From contig JAEYDD010000041.1 in the NCBI GenBank assembly GCA_023404095.1, positions 310,001-374,000 of the forward strand: a DNA stretch of 64,000 nt, read 5' to 3'. Below the pieces are notes generated by a model. It made no database searches. It saw only the letters and a list, made by a program, of their open reading frames with translations, and had not been told where the DNA came from. Positions 9,158 to 18,618 of this stretch are shown in pieces (the first letter of the stretch is position 1; the number at the start of each line of letters is the position of its first letter). The DNA comes from Pseudomonadota bacterium. Its GTDB lineage: Bacteria; Pseudomonadota; Alphaproteobacteria; Rhizobiales; Rhizobiaceae. The translations under genes and the position numbers were made by a program.

Positions 9158-9844
9158 TCAGTCGTTCTCGCCGACCGCCTTCCATGCAAGCGCGCCCAGC
9201 GCCCCGCCGACGATGGGCGCAAGCCAGAACAGCCACAGCTGCGCGATTGCCCAGTCGCCCACGATCAGCGCCACGCCAGTGGAACGTGCCGGATTGACGG
9301 AGGTGTTCGTCACCGGGATGGACACCAGATGGATGAGCGTCAGCGCCAGCCCGATGGCGATCGGCGCGAAACCGACCGGGACACGGCCATGCGTCGCGCC
9401 GAGGATGATGAAGATGAACATGAACGTCATCACCACCTCGATCAGGAATGCGGAAGTGACGGAATAGCCACCCGGCGAATGCGCGCCATAGCCGTTGGAG
9501 GCAAAGCCGCCGAGTTCGAAGCCGGGCTTGCCGGTGGCGATGAAATAAAGCACCAGCGCGGCCATGATCGCGCCCGCCACCTGCGCGATGATGTATTGCA
9601 CCAGACTGGAGGCGGGAAACTTGCCGGCAACCGCCAGGCCGACGGAAACGGCAGGATTGAAATGGCCGCCCGATATGCCGCCGACGGCATAGGCCATCGT
9701 CAGCACGGTCAGACCGAAAGCGAGAGACACGCCCAGCAGGCCTATCCCGACATCAGGGAACGCAGCGGCAAGGACGGCGCTGCCACAACCACCAAAAACA
9801 AGCCAGAAAGTACCAAGAAATTCAGCAGAAAGCCTCTTGAGCAT
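9158..9844 (-). CDS. aqpZ: Aquaporin Z-type water channel
   Basis: Inner membrane MIP channel, 228 residues, six membrane segments and two NPA half-helices (NPA at 63-65 and 184-186). The residues that set selectivity match water channels rather than glycerol facilitators: F43, H172, T181 and R187 correspond to the Phe-His-Thr-Arg filter of AqpZ. GGGGGA is a good ribosome site upstream of the ATG. It sits in a cassette that interrupts the dcw cluster, so its link with division genes is positional only. Osmotic water exchange is the inferred role. Confidence 0.93.
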   Translation of the reverse strand: MLKRLSAEFLGTFWLVFGGCGSAVLAAAFPDVGIGLLGVSLAFGLTVLTMAYAVGGISGGHFNPAVSVGLAVAGKFPASSLVQYIIAQVAGAIMAALVLYFIATGKPGFELGGFASNGYGAHSPGGYSVTSAFLIEVVMTFMFIFIILGATHGRVPVGFAPIAIGLALTLIHLVSIPVTNTSVNPARSTGVALIVGDWAIAQLWLFWLAPIVGGALGALAWKAVGEND

Positions 9845-10026
9845 ATAGATTCCCCCGCCTGCGGCAGCCCCGCACGTCGAAGGGGCAAACCGCTGTTGAA
9901 GCTATGCAAACGCCCTTCCTGAAATGTACACCGGTCCGGCCTCTGCATTTCGCGAAAACCGCAACCTAGCAATCACGCGGAAATCGATTCCGGTCAAGGT
10001 TACCGGCAACAGACTTCAGGCACGCC

Positions 10027-10887
10027 CTAACCGTGGATGCCCATGGCACTGCGGATCGTCTCCGCAATCGGATCGTTGCTGAAGCGGATGACCCGCCCCA
10101 CATTCGCAATTTCCCGCTCATGCACGACCCGGTCGCGACCTGCGACCTTGGCGAGATAAAGTGCGCGGTCGGCATGGGAAAAGATCTCGTCGAAGCTTCG
10201 TCCGGGCAGCCAGTCCGCAATGCCGGCGGATATTGTGACGGAGACGGAGGCTTCCCCCACGGCAATCGGCGTGCCGCGGACGGCCTGACGCAGCGCCTCG
10301 ACGAAACGCATCGTTTCCTCGAGCGAAAGCCCGCAGACGAGCACGGCAAACTCCTCGCCGCCAATGCGTGAAACGATATGCCCGCCGCCGGACCGGCCTG
10401 CGAGCTGGGCGGCAATCGCAACGATGACCTCGTCGCCGGCAGCATGCCCGAGGTTGTCGTTGATCGACTTGAATCGATCGACGTCGAGAATGACAAGGGC
10501 GACGGGAGAAACAGCGGTCTCGCATGCTTTGAGAAACGCGCGGCGGTTAAGGAGGCCCGACAGCGAGTCCGTCTTGCTCAGCCGCTCGAACTCGGCATGC
10601 GAAACCGACAGCTCGTAGACTGCAAGCCCGACCACATAGTAGGCGACGAAGGCCACCGTCAGCGCAACGAACGGCGTCAGCACCGTCGCGATGACGAGCG
10701 CGTCGAAGAGATCGTAGGGCAAAAGTCCGGCCGCATACAGCAACAGATGCGCCGACACGTTCAGGCCATAGGCCAGAACGGTGATGCGCAACGCCATCGC
10801 GGCAGAACGGCGCACGACCTGCCCGCGCGAGGAAAACTCCCCGAGCGACAGCTGCCGGTTCACCCAAGACTTCACCCGTTCGCTCAT
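10027..10887 (-). CDS. Membrane-anchored diguanylate cyclase (GGEEF)
   Basis: Makes cyclic di-GMP from two GTP. 286 residues. Two predicted membrane helices (about 33-54 and 62-92) with a short loop, then a GGDEF domain starting near FERLSKTDSLSGLLNRRAF; the active site is GGEEF at 176-180, with metal-binding D135/D137 region VILDVDRFKSIND. The residues where an RxxD inhibitory site is expected read GGGH, so classical product inhibition appears absent. No sensory domain other than the membrane part is present. A GGAGG ribosome site precedes the ATG. Located between aqpZ and a divergent transporter gene. Confidence 0.92.
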   Translation of the reverse strand: MSERVKSWVNRQLSLGEFSSRGQVVRRSAAMALRITVLAYGLNVSAHLLLYAAGLLPYDLFDALVIATVLTPFVALTVAFVAYYVVGLAVYELSVSHAEFERLSKTDSLSGLLNRRAFLKACETAVSPVALVILDVDRFKSINDNLGHAAGDEVIVAIAAQLAGRSGGGHIVSRIGGEEFAVLVCGLSLEETMRFVEALRQAVRGTPIAVGEASVSVTISAGIADWLPGRSFDEIFSHADRALYLAKVAGRDRVVHEREIANVGRVIRFSNDPIAETIRSAMGIHG

Positions 10888-11151
10888 CTCAGCCTCCAGA
10901 GGGCGGGCGCATGCTAGTTGCCTGTCGTTAACAATTCAGACGGTTTAGCGTATGGATTTTCGCACGCATAGATCGAATCCCATGCCGGATTTGGCCGAAA
11001 ATGTCGCGATCGATTGCCGAACTTCGTAAAAATTATCTTAGCGTGCCCGCTTGCGTACTTTTGTTGTTTCGCAATTCGGTCACATGCCTTAAAGCACGCC
11101 CGAACGCCCGTCCCAAGGGGCGTCGCAACATTCAAGATAAGGCAAAGTACA

Positions 11152-12456
11152 ATGAGTGACACTTCATCGACGGTGTCACCGACCGCTACGCATTCGACTA
11201 CCTCCGCCATCAATTCCCCGGCGCGTGTCCTTTTTGCAAGCTTGGTCGGTACGACCATCGAATTCTTCGATTTCTACGTATACGCCACCGCCGCCGTGCT
11301 GGTCTTCCCGACGTTGTTCTTCCCGAACAGCGATCCGACCACGGCGCTGCTCGCCTCCTTCGCGACCTTCTCGATTGCCTTCTTCGCCCGTCCGCTCGGT
11401 GCAATCGTGTTCGGCCACTATGGAGACCGCATCGGCAGAAAGACCACGCTCGTGGCGGCGCTCCTGACGATGGGCATTTCCACCGTCGTCATCGGTCTGC
11501 TGCCGTCCTACGAAACCATTGGCGTGCTCGCACCGCTGCTTCTGGCGCTGTGCCGGTTCGGACAGGGCTTCGGCCTCGGCGGCGAATGGGGCGGCGCGGT
11601 ACTGCTTGCCACCGAAAACGCCCCTCCGGGCAAGCGCAGCTGGTATGGCATGTTCCCGCAGCTCGGCGCACCCGTCGGCCTGTTCCTGTCTTCCGGCGTC
11701 TTCTGGGTCCTGCTTCATTTCATGTCACAGGAATCGCTGCTTGCCTGGGGATGGCGCGTGCCGTTCATCGCCTCGATCGCACTGATCGCCGTCGGTCTCT
11801 GGGTTCGCCTGTCGATCACGGAGACCCCGGCGTTCCAGAAAGCCATCGACAAGAAGGAACGCGTGGAGGTTCCCGTCGTGGAGCTCTTCCGCAATCACAA
11901 GCGCAGCCTGGTGCTCGGCACCTTCGTGGCGCTCGCGACCTTCGTGCTGTTCTACATCGGCTCGGCCTATCTGCTGTCCTACAACGTCAAGGTGCTGCAG
12001 ATCCCCTTCGTCGAGGCGCTGGAAATTCAGATTCTCGGTTCGGTGCTCTTCGGTATCTTCATCCCGATCGCCGGCAAGCTGGCCGAAAAGTTCGGCCGAC
12101 GCGAAGTGCTGATCGCAACCACCGTCCTGATCGGCATCTTCTCGTTCTTCCTGCCCGGCCTGATGACCAGCGGCGAAAGCGGTATCTTCGTCTTCGTGAT
12201 CCTGGCAATGGCGCTGATGGGAATGACCTACGGCCTCATCGGCACGGCGCTGGCGGCCCCCTTCCCCACGAAGGTGCGCTACACGGGATCGTCGATCACG
12301 TTCAACTTCGCCGGCATTTTCGGCGCATCCCTTGCGCCCTACATTGCGACCTATCTGCAGGCCAACTACGGCATGACCTATGTCGGCTACTATCTCGGTA
12401 TCGCCGCCGTGGTCACGCTCGTCTGCATCCTTCTGTCGGGCAAGGAAGAGGTCTGA
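11152..12456 (+). CDS. MFS transporter, metabolite:H+ symporter (MHS) family
   Basis: Inner membrane proton symporter of the family including ShiA, ProP and KgtP. 434 residues with about 12 membrane helices. Family hallmarks: the first helix GTTIEFFDFYVYATAAVLVFP, then the loop 2-3 motif GDRIGRKTTL, and RFGQGFGLGGEWGGAVL in helix 4. The substrate cannot be read from sequence; shikimate, betaine/proline, alpha-ketoglutarate or similar acids are possible. The ATG chosen fits the family N-terminus and has AAGG upstream. It is the only plus-strand gene within the dcw region and ends at a strong terminator. Confidence 0.92.
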   Translation: MSDTSSTVSPTATHSTTSAINSPARVLFASLVGTTIEFFDFYVYATAAVLVFPTLFFPNSDPTTALLASFATFSIAFFARPLGAIVFGHYGDRIGRKTTLVAALLTMGISTVVIGLLPSYETIGVLAPLLLALCRFGQGFGLGGEWGGAVLLATENAPPGKRSWYGMFPQLGAPVGLFLSSGVFWVLLHFMSQESLLAWGWRVPFIASIALIAVGLWVRLSITETPAFQKAIDKKERVEVPVVELFRNHKRSLVLGTFVALATFVLFYIGSAYLLSYNVKVLQIPFVEALEIQILGSVLFGIFIPIAGKLAEKFGRREVLIATTVLIGIFSFFLPGLMTSGESGIFVFVILAMALMGMTYGLIGTALAAPFPTKVRYTGSSITFNFAGIFGASLAPYIATYLQANYGMTYVGYYLGIAAVVTLVCILLSGKEEV

Positions 12457-12479
12457 TCCATTCCGCCCTATGAAACGAG

Positions 12480-12512
12480 AAACGCCGCGGCACTGCCGCG
12501 GCGTTTTCTTTT
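12480..12512 (+). terminator. Rho-independent terminator of the MHS transporter
   Basis: Perfect 11-nt arms (AACGCCGCGGC and its complement) with a 3-nt loop, followed by TTCTTTT. It lies 24 bp after the stop codon and just before the convergent murB end. Confidence 0.88.
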
Positions 12513-12532
12513 GCGATGAAGTCAAAGACGAC

Positions 12533-13507
12533 TCAGGCCGTGGCGCGGCCGAGGAATTCCTTGATCTCGTAGCCGGGCATGAAATTGCCGACGCGCTTGA
12601 TTTCCCATTGCAGCATGACGCCGGAATGTTCGAGCACGCGGCTGCGAACCGTCTCGCCGAGATACTCCAGCTCGTAGCCCGTCGCCTGGCCTGTGTTGAT
12701 CATGAAGTTGCAGTGCATGGGCGACATCTGTGCCCCGCCGATCATCAGCCCGCGGCAGCCGGCCTCGTCGATCAGCTTCCAGGCCGAATGCCCTTCCGGG
12801 TTCTTGAACGTGGAGCCGCCGGTCTTCTCGCGGATCGGCTGTACCGTTTCGCGGTGCTGGCGCACGGCGTCCATCTTTTCGCGAATCTCGCCCCTGTCGC
12901 CCGCATGCCCCTGGAAAACGGCATGGGTGAAGATCAGCCCGTCCGGCGCCTTCGAGTGGCGGTAGCTGTACCCCATGTCGGCGTTCGAAAGCACGTAGGT
13001 GTTGCCCTTGCGATCAACCGCATGCACCTCGGCGACAAGGTCCTTGGTCTCTCCGCCGTTCGCGCCGGCATTCATGCGCAGCGCGCCGCCGATCGAGCCC
13101 GGGATGCCGTAGTAGAACTCGAAGCCGGCGATGCTGTTGTCGAGCGCCATCGCGGCGATGTTCTTGTCGGGGCAGATCGCGCCGGCCTTGATCCTGTTGT
13201 CGCCCATCAGTTCGAGATCGCCGAACCCCTTGGCCGACAGGCGCACGACGACGCCGCGAATGCCCCCGTCACGCACGAGCAGGTTCGATCCGACGCCGAC
13301 GACCATGACCGGAACCTCTTCCGGCACGAGCTTCAGGAAGGTCACAAGGTCGTCCGTGTCGTGCGGCTGGAACATCAGTTCCGCCAGCCCGCCGGCCCGG
13401 AACCAGGTGACGCGGTCCATCGGCGCGTCCGGCGTCAGTCTGCCGCGCACTTCCTTGATGCCATCGCCCAGAGACGCCAGCAATTTCCCGCCATCCACCT
13501 GCTTCAT
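12533..13507 (-). CDS. murB: UDP-N-acetylenolpyruvoylglucosamine reductase MurB
   Basis: FAD enzyme reducing UDP-GlcNAc-enolpyruvate to UDP-MurNAc. 324 residues starting MKQVDGGKLLASLGDG; the ATG overlaps the murC stop as ATGA. FAD-binding segment VTWFRAGGLAELMFQP, the YGIPGSIGGALRMNAGANGGE core, and the catalytic Ser region GGSTFKNPEGHSAWKLIDEAGCRG show a type I/II MurB with complete active site. It is the last gene of the mraZ-to-murB run before the inserted cassette. Confidence 0.97.
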   Translation of the reverse strand: MKQVDGGKLLASLGDGIKEVRGRLTPDAPMDRVTWFRAGGLAELMFQPHDTDDLVTFLKLVPEEVPVMVVGVGSNLLVRDGGIRGVVVRLSAKGFGDLELMGDNRIKAGAICPDKNIAAMALDNSIAGFEFYYGIPGSIGGALRMNAGANGGETKDLVAEVHAVDRKGNTYVLSNADMGYSYRHSKAPDGLIFTHAVFQGHAGDRGEIREKMDAVRQHRETVQPIREKTGGSTFKNPEGHSAWKLIDEAGCRGLMIGGAQMSPMHCNFMINTGQATGYELEYLGETVRSRVLEHSGVMLQWEIKRVGNFMPGYEIKEFLGRATA

Positions 13508-14919
13508 GCCGTCTTTCCTGAAATGCCGTCCAATTCCTTCGGCAGCGCCGCCGCCCAATAGGTGATGCTGCCCGCCCCCAAGAGAACCACAAAGTCGCCC
13601 GGATTAGCAATGGCGCCAATGGTAGAGGCCAGCTTCTCCGGCCCTTCCAGGAAACGGGCATCGCGATGACCGCCCGACTTGATCCGCGAAACCAGCGTTT
13701 CGGCGGTGATCCCCTCGATCGGCTCTTCACCTGCGGCGTAGATCGGTGCGATCAAAATCGTGTCAGCGTCGTTGAAGCAGCCGGCGAATTCCTCGAACAG
13801 GCTGTGTACGCGCGTGTAGCGGTGCGGCTGATGCACGGCGATGATTCGCCCCTGGCATGCCTCGCGTGCGGCACGAAGCACCGCCTTGATCTCGACGGGA
13901 TGGTGGCCGTAGTCGTCGTAGACGCTCACCCCGTTCCAGGTGCCTGTCAGCGTGAAGCGCCGCTTCACCCCGCCGAAGGAGGCGAGCCCGCGGGCGATGT
14001 CCTCGGGCGAGATGCCGAGCCGCTGCGCCACGGCGATCGCAGCCGTCGCGTTCGACACGTTGTGGCGGCCGGGCATCGGGAGGCGCAGCCCCTGCATCTC
14101 GATCACCTGGCCGGTGCGACGCCTGCGGATCTCCACGTCGAAGACGGAGGTCGCGCCATCCATGCGTACATTGCCGAAGCGGACGTCTGCCTGCGGGTTC
14201 TCGCCGTAGGTGATGACCTTCCTGTCCTCGATGCGGCTGACCATGGCCTGGACTTCCGGATGGTCGAGGCACATCACCCCGAAACCGTAGAAGGGAACGT
14301 TTTCGACGAACTGGCGGAAGGCGGCGCGAACCGCGTCGAAATTGCCGTAGTGGTCGAGGTGCTCGGGATCGATGTTCGTCACGACAGCGACATCAGCGGG
14401 AAGCTTGAGGAAGGTTCCGTCGGACTCGTCCGCCTCCACCACCATCCACTCACCTTCGCCCATGCGGGCGTTGGTGCCGTAGGCGTTGATGATGCCACCG
14501 TTGATTACGGTCGGATCCAGGCCGCCTGCCTCGAGCAGGGCTGCGACCATGGATGTGGTCGTCGTCTTGCCGTGGGTGCCGCCGATGGCGATCGCGTTCC
14601 GGAATCGCATCAGCTCCGCCAGCATCTCCGCACGGCGCACGACCGGCAGGAGCTTTTCGCGGGCGGCGATCAGTTCCGGATTGTTCTTCTTGATCGCAGT
14701 CGAGACGACGACGACCTCGGCATCGCCCAGGTTTTCCGCCTTGTGGCCGACGAAGACTTCGATGCCCTTGTCACGCAGCCGCTGTACGTTGGCGCTGTCG
14801 GACTGGTCGGAGCCCTGAACGCGGTGGCCGAGATTGTGCAGCACCTCGGCGATGCCGCTCATGCCGATCCCGCCGATCCCGATGAAATGAACGAGCCCTA
14901 TGCTCTTCGGCATCTTCAT
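13504..14919 (-). CDS. murC: UDP-N-acetylmuramate--L-alanine ligase MurC
   Basis: Adds L-Ala to UDP-MurNAc, the first Mur ligase step. 471 residues. N-terminal Rossmann motif HFIGIGGIGMSGIAEVL, ATP-binding loop GGTHGKTT at 113-120, central domain YDDYGHHPVEIKAVL and C-terminal ligase domain. Its ATG overlaps the murG stop as ATGA and its own stop overlaps the murB start, so murG-murC-murB are translationally coupled. A longer open frame fused to upstream sequence is a frame accident inside murG. Confidence 0.98.
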   Translation of the reverse strand: MKMPKSIGLVHFIGIGGIGMSGIAEVLHNLGHRVQGSDQSDSANVQRLRDKGIEVFVGHKAENLGDAEVVVVSTAIKKNNPELIAAREKLLPVVRRAEMLAELMRFRNAIAIGGTHGKTTTTSMVAALLEAGGLDPTVINGGIINAYGTNARMGEGEWMVVEADESDGTFLKLPADVAVVTNIDPEHLDHYGNFDAVRAAFRQFVENVPFYGFGVMCLDHPEVQAMVSRIEDRKVITYGENPQADVRFGNVRMDGATSVFDVEIRRRRTGQVIEMQGLRLPMPGRHNVSNATAAIAVAQRLGISPEDIARGLASFGGVKRRFTLTGTWNGVSVYDDYGHHPVEIKAVLRAAREACQGRIIAVHQPHRYTRVHSLFEEFAGCFNDADTILIAPIYAAGEEPIEGITAETLVSRIKSGGHRDARFLEGPEKLASTIGAIANPGDFVVLLGAGSITYWAAALPKELDGISGKTA

Positions 14920-16040
14920 GGCCGTTCTCCCTTGAATTCCTCGATCGTCCTGCCGCTCGCAATAGCCTCTACCATGCCCGCGAGCAAGCGCGCGGCGTCC
15001 GGCTTTCCTGCCTTTCGGGCGTTGGCCGCCATCTCCGCCAGCCGATCCGGGTTCTTCATCGCCTCTGCGATGATGGTCGACAGTTTCTCCGGGGACAGTT
15101 CGGATTGCGCGATCACCTTGGCGCCGCCGGTGGCAGCGAGGGCTGCGGCATTGGCTGCCTGGTCGTGATCCAGCGCATACGGATAAGGAACCAGAATGGC
15201 CGGCCGGCCGATTACCGAGATTTCCGAAACCGTCGAGGCCCCCGAGCGGCAGACGACGAGATGCGCCTTGGCAAGACGGTCGGCCATGTCGGTGAAAAAC
15301 GGCGACACGTCGGCAGCGATCCCGAGCTTGCCGTAGATCGCGTCCACTCCTTCCCTGTCTTCCGGACGCGCCTGCTGGGTCAGGCGCAGGCGGGCGCGTT
15401 TGCCTTCGTGCAGGCGGCAGATCGCCTGCGGAACGGCGTTGGAGAAGAACTGCGCGCCCTGGCTGCCGCCGAACACGACCAGGCGGAACTCGCCGCCTGC
15501 CTCGGGTGCCGCATAGGGCACAGTCGCGGCGGCGATGACGGCAGGCCGTACCGGATTTCCGGTCACGACCGTCTTTGCGGCATAGGGACCTTGGCCTTCC
15601 GGCAGGAAGCCGCCGGCGATCGCCCGCACGCGCGCGGCAAGCGCCTTGTTGGCGCGCCCCATCACCGCGTTCTGCTCGTGGATCATCGAGGGGATGCCCA
15701 TGCCGGTGGCGGCAAGGAGCGGCGGCAGCGTCGGATAGCCGCCGAAGCCAACGACAGCACTGGGGCGAAGCCGCGACATCAGCCGCCGGGCGGAGCGCAG
15801 CCCCTTCCACAGCGTCCAGAGCGACGAGGCGAGCTTGACCGGATTCTTCGAACCGATTGTGGCCGATGGGACGACATGGATCTCGTCGGCCGGGAACTTG
15901 CCGGCGAAGCGCTCCGCGCGGCTGTCGGTCACGAGATGTACCGACCAGCCGTTCGCCTTGAGCTCGTGCGCAAGCGCTTCGGCTGGAAACAGATGACCGC
16001 CGGTCCCCCCGGCAGCGAGAAGGATGATGCCTTTTGCCAT
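14916..16040 (-). CDS. murG: Lipid II synthase MurG
   Basis: GT-B glycosyltransferase adding GlcNAc to lipid I at the inner face of the membrane. 374 residues from MAKGIILLAAGGTGGH; the glycine loop GGTGGH (11-16) binds the donor/diphosphate, and the C-terminal donor motif (HLVVCRSGASTVSEISVIGRPAILVPYPYALDHDQAANA) is intact. Upstream in-frame codons belong to the ftsW end and lack support. It lies 4 bp after ftsW. Confidence 0.97.
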   Translation of the reverse strand: MAKGIILLAAGGTGGHLFPAEALAHELKANGWSVHLVTDSRAERFAGKFPADEIHVVPSATIGSKNPVKLASSLWTLWKGLRSARRLMSRLRPSAVVGFGGYPTLPPLLAATGMGIPSMIHEQNAVMGRANKALAARVRAIAGGFLPEGQGPYAAKTVVTGNPVRPAVIAAATVPYAAPEAGGEFRLVVFGGSQGAQFFSNAVPQAICRLHEGKRARLRLTQQARPEDREGVDAIYGKLGIAADVSPFFTDMADRLAKAHLVVCRSGASTVSEISVIGRPAILVPYPYALDHDQAANAAALAATGGAKVIAQSELSPEKLSTIIAEAMKNPDRLAEMAANARKAGKPDAARLLAGMVEAIASGRTIEEFKGERP

Positions 16041-16044
16041 TCCG

Positions 16045-17199
16045 TTACTCCGCAGGCGCGACCATACCCGAACGGAACAGGCTGCGCTCCGTGGCACGCT
16101 TTTCCGGCCGGTGTCGGGTCAGTGCCAGGATAAAGCCGGCCGTGACGCAGATCGCCGTCATCGACGAACCGCCGTAGGAGATGAGCGGCAGCGTCATGCC
16201 CTTCGCCGGCAACAGTTCAAGGTTCACGCCGACATTGATCATCGACTGGGTGCCGATCAGAAGCACAAGCCCTGCGACGGCGAAACGGGTGAAGTCGTTG
16301 CGCTCCTTGAAAGCGTGGTTCAACCCGCGCAGGACGACAAATGCGAACACCGCAACGATGATCATGCAGAAGATGATGCCGAACTCCTCGGCGGCAACCG
16401 AGAAGATGAAGTCGGTGTGGCTGTCCGGGATGATGCGCTTCACCACGCCCTCGCCCGGCCCCTTGCCGAACCAGTCACCGCGAATGATTGCCTCGCGCGC
16501 GGTATCCACCTGGAACGTGTCGCCCTCGCCGGTGAGGAAGCGGTCCACACGGCCGGCCACGTGGTCGAACATGTAGTAGGCGACGGCAAAACCGCCGAGC
16601 GCCACGCTGCCGAGCAGGATGATCCAGATCCAGGGCATGCCGGCCATGAAGAACATGCCGCCCCAGACGGCGGTGACGAGGATCGTCTGGCCGAGGTCGG
16701 GCTGGGCGACCAGCAGTGCCGCCACGATGCCGTAGAGCATGATGGCGAAAAGGTTGCCGGGGATTTCCGGCTGCCGGGCATGTTCGGAGAAGAGCCAGGC
16801 GCAGATGACGACGAAGGCGGGCTTCATGAACTCGGAAGGCTGGATCGACAGGCTGCCGATCGAGAGCCAGCGCCGCGCGCCCTTGACCTCGACGCCGAAG
16901 AATAGCGCCAGCACCATGGCGGCCAGCGAAACGATCAGCAGGATTGCGGCCGTTCGCCTCACCTGACGGGGAGACAGGAACGAGATCGCCACCATTGTCG
17001 CAATCGCCGGCACCAGGAACAAGGCGTGCCGCTTGACGAAGTGGAAGCTGTCGAGGTTCAGGCGCTCGGCCACAGCGGGGCTTGCCGCAAACGACAGCAT
17101 GAAGCCGATCCCCATCAGGAGGATGAAGGCGGCGAGAAAGAACCTGTCTATTGTCCAGAACCAGTCGGCTACCGGACCACGCTCGGCACGACTAACCAT
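16045..17199 (-). CDS. ftsW: Septal SEDS glycosyltransferase FtsW
   Basis: Polytopic SEDS-family peptidoglycan polymerase working with FtsI at the septum. 384 residues, about 10 membrane helices. The conserved stretches SIGSLSIQPSEFMKPAFVVICAW, the large periplasmic loop with GEGDTFQVDTAREAIIRGDWFGKGPGEG, and KGMTLPLISYGGSS near the C-terminus identify the family. Placed between murD and murG as in most dcw clusters. Confidence 0.97.
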   Translation of the reverse strand: MVSRAERGPVADWFWTIDRFFLAAFILLMGIGFMLSFAASPAVAERLNLDSFHFVKRHALFLVPAIATMVAISFLSPRQVRRTAAILLIVSLAAMVLALFFGVEVKGARRWLSIGSLSIQPSEFMKPAFVVICAWLFSEHARQPEIPGNLFAIMLYGIVAALLVAQPDLGQTILVTAVWGGMFFMAGMPWIWIILLGSVALGGFAVAYYMFDHVAGRVDRFLTGEGDTFQVDTAREAIIRGDWFGKGPGEGVVKRIIPDSHTDFIFSVAAEEFGIIFCMIIVAVFAFVVLRGLNHAFKERNDFTRFAVAGLVLLIGTQSMINVGVNLELLPAKGMTLPLISYGGSSMTAICVTAGFILALTRHRPEKRATERSLFRSGMVAPAE

Positions 17200-17210
17200 G
17201 GCACATCCCC

Positions 17211-18614
17211 CTAACCGTTGGTCTCTATCAGCATGGTCACGCCCGGAAGCGCTGCTACATGGCCGACGAAGGCATCACCTCTGACCTCGAAGTTCTTGTA
17301 CTGATCGAAGCTTGCGCAAGCCGGGGAGAGCAGAACGGCGACCGGACCGGCTCCGTCCCTCTCCGCATCCGAAGCGGCATGCGCCACGGCCCGCTCCAGC
17401 GTGCCGGAAATTTCGTAAGGTACGCTCTCGCCGAGGGTGGCGGCGAACGCCGCGGCGGCCTCGCCGATCAGATAGGCCTTGGCGATCTTCGGGAAGAAGC
17501 CGCTAAGGCTGGCGATCCCGCCCTCCTTCGGAAGTCCGCCCGCGATCCAGTAGATCCGCTCATAGCTCGAAAGCGCAGGCGCTGCCGCCTCCGCATTGGT
17601 CGCCTTGCTGTCGTTGACGAAGACGACGTGGTTTTTGCGGCCGACCGGCTGCATGCGATGCTTGAGGCCCGGAAAGGACGTCAGCCCCGCGCGGATATGC
17701 TCCTCGCTGACGCCGACCGCCAGGCACGCCGCAATCGCGGCAGCGGCGTTCTGGGCGTTGTGGCTGCCACGCAGGGTCTGGATCGGCGACAGATCGATCA
17801 GTTCGCGCGTACCGCCGCCGTGCGCGAGGAGAATATGCGATCCCTCGGCATAAAGCCCGTCCGCGACAGGCTGGCGGCGCGAAATGCGCACGACCTTCGC
17901 GCCGGCGCGTTCGACCCGATCGGCGATCATGGTGGTGAAGCTGTCGTCGACGGCCACGATCGCCGTATCGCTGCCGGCGACCAGGCGCTCCTTGACGTCC
18001 GCATAGTGCTGCATCGTGCCGTGCCGGTCGAGGTGATCGGGGGTCAGGTTCAGCAGGATGCCGGCAGTCGGATTGATCGTCGGGGCCAGATCGATCTGGT
18101 AGGAGGAGCACTCGACCACGTATAAACGGCCCGCCTTCGGCGGATCGAGCGTCAGAACGGCGGTGCCGATGTTGCCGCCGAGCTGCGTATCCCGGCCGCT
18201 AGCCTTGAGGATATGCGCGATCAGCGCCGTCGTGGTCGACTTGCCGTTGGTGCCGGTAATTGCGATGAACGGGCAATCGGGCGCATGCGCCCGCCGCTCT
18301 CGGACGAACAGCTCGACGTCGCCGATGATCTCGACGCCGGCCGCGCGCGCCAGATCGACGCTCCAGTGCGGCTTGGGATGGGTCAGCGGCACGCCGGGCG
18401 ACAGGACGAAGGCCGCAATGCCGCTCCAGTCGAGCTTGCGAAGATCGCCCGTGACGATTCCGGCGGACGCGGCCTTGGCAACGCTGTCGGGATTGTCGTC
18501 CCAGGCGACGACCTTCGCACCGCCCTCCACAAGCGCCTGCGCCGTCGCAAGGCCGGAGCCTCCGAGACCGAAGAGCGCGACGTTTCTGTCCTTGAGCGTC
18601 GTGACCGGGATCAT
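17211..18614 (-). CDS. murD: UDP-N-acetylmuramoylalanine--D-glutamate ligase MurD
   Basis: Adds D-Glu to UDP-MurNAc-L-Ala. 467 residues. N-terminal motif VALFGLGGSGLATAQALVEGG, ATP-binding loop GTNGKSTT (121-128), and the central LLNLTPDHLDRHGTMQHYADVK motif are typical. mraY is 4 bp upstream and ftsW 11 bp downstream on the same strand. Confidence 0.97.
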   Translation of the reverse strand: MIPVTTLKDRNVALFGLGGSGLATAQALVEGGAKVVAWDDNPDSVAKAASAGIVTGDLRKLDWSGIAAFVLSPGVPLTHPKPHWSVDLARAAGVEIIGDVELFVRERRAHAPDCPFIAITGTNGKSTTTALIAHILKASGRDTQLGGNIGTAVLTLDPPKAGRLYVVECSSYQIDLAPTINPTAGILLNLTPDHLDRHGTMQHYADVKERLVAGSDTAIVAVDDSFTTMIADRVERAGAKVVRISRRQPVADGLYAEGSHILLAHGGGTRELIDLSPIQTLRGSHNAQNAAAAIAACLAVGVSEEHIRAGLTSFPGLKHRMQPVGRKNHVVFVNDSKATNAEAAAPALSSYERIYWIAGGLPKEGGIASLSGFFPKIAKAYLIGEAAAAFAATLGESVPYEISGTLERAVAHAASDAERDGAGPVAVLLSPACASFDQYKNFEVRGDAFVGHVAALPGVTMLIETNG

Positions 18615-18618
18615 CGGA

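Noticed and set aside
13504..15810. Apparent 768-residue fusion protein ending in MurC
   Set aside because: The first 300 residues are murG read in the wrong phase; the MurC start with ATGA overlap is clear.
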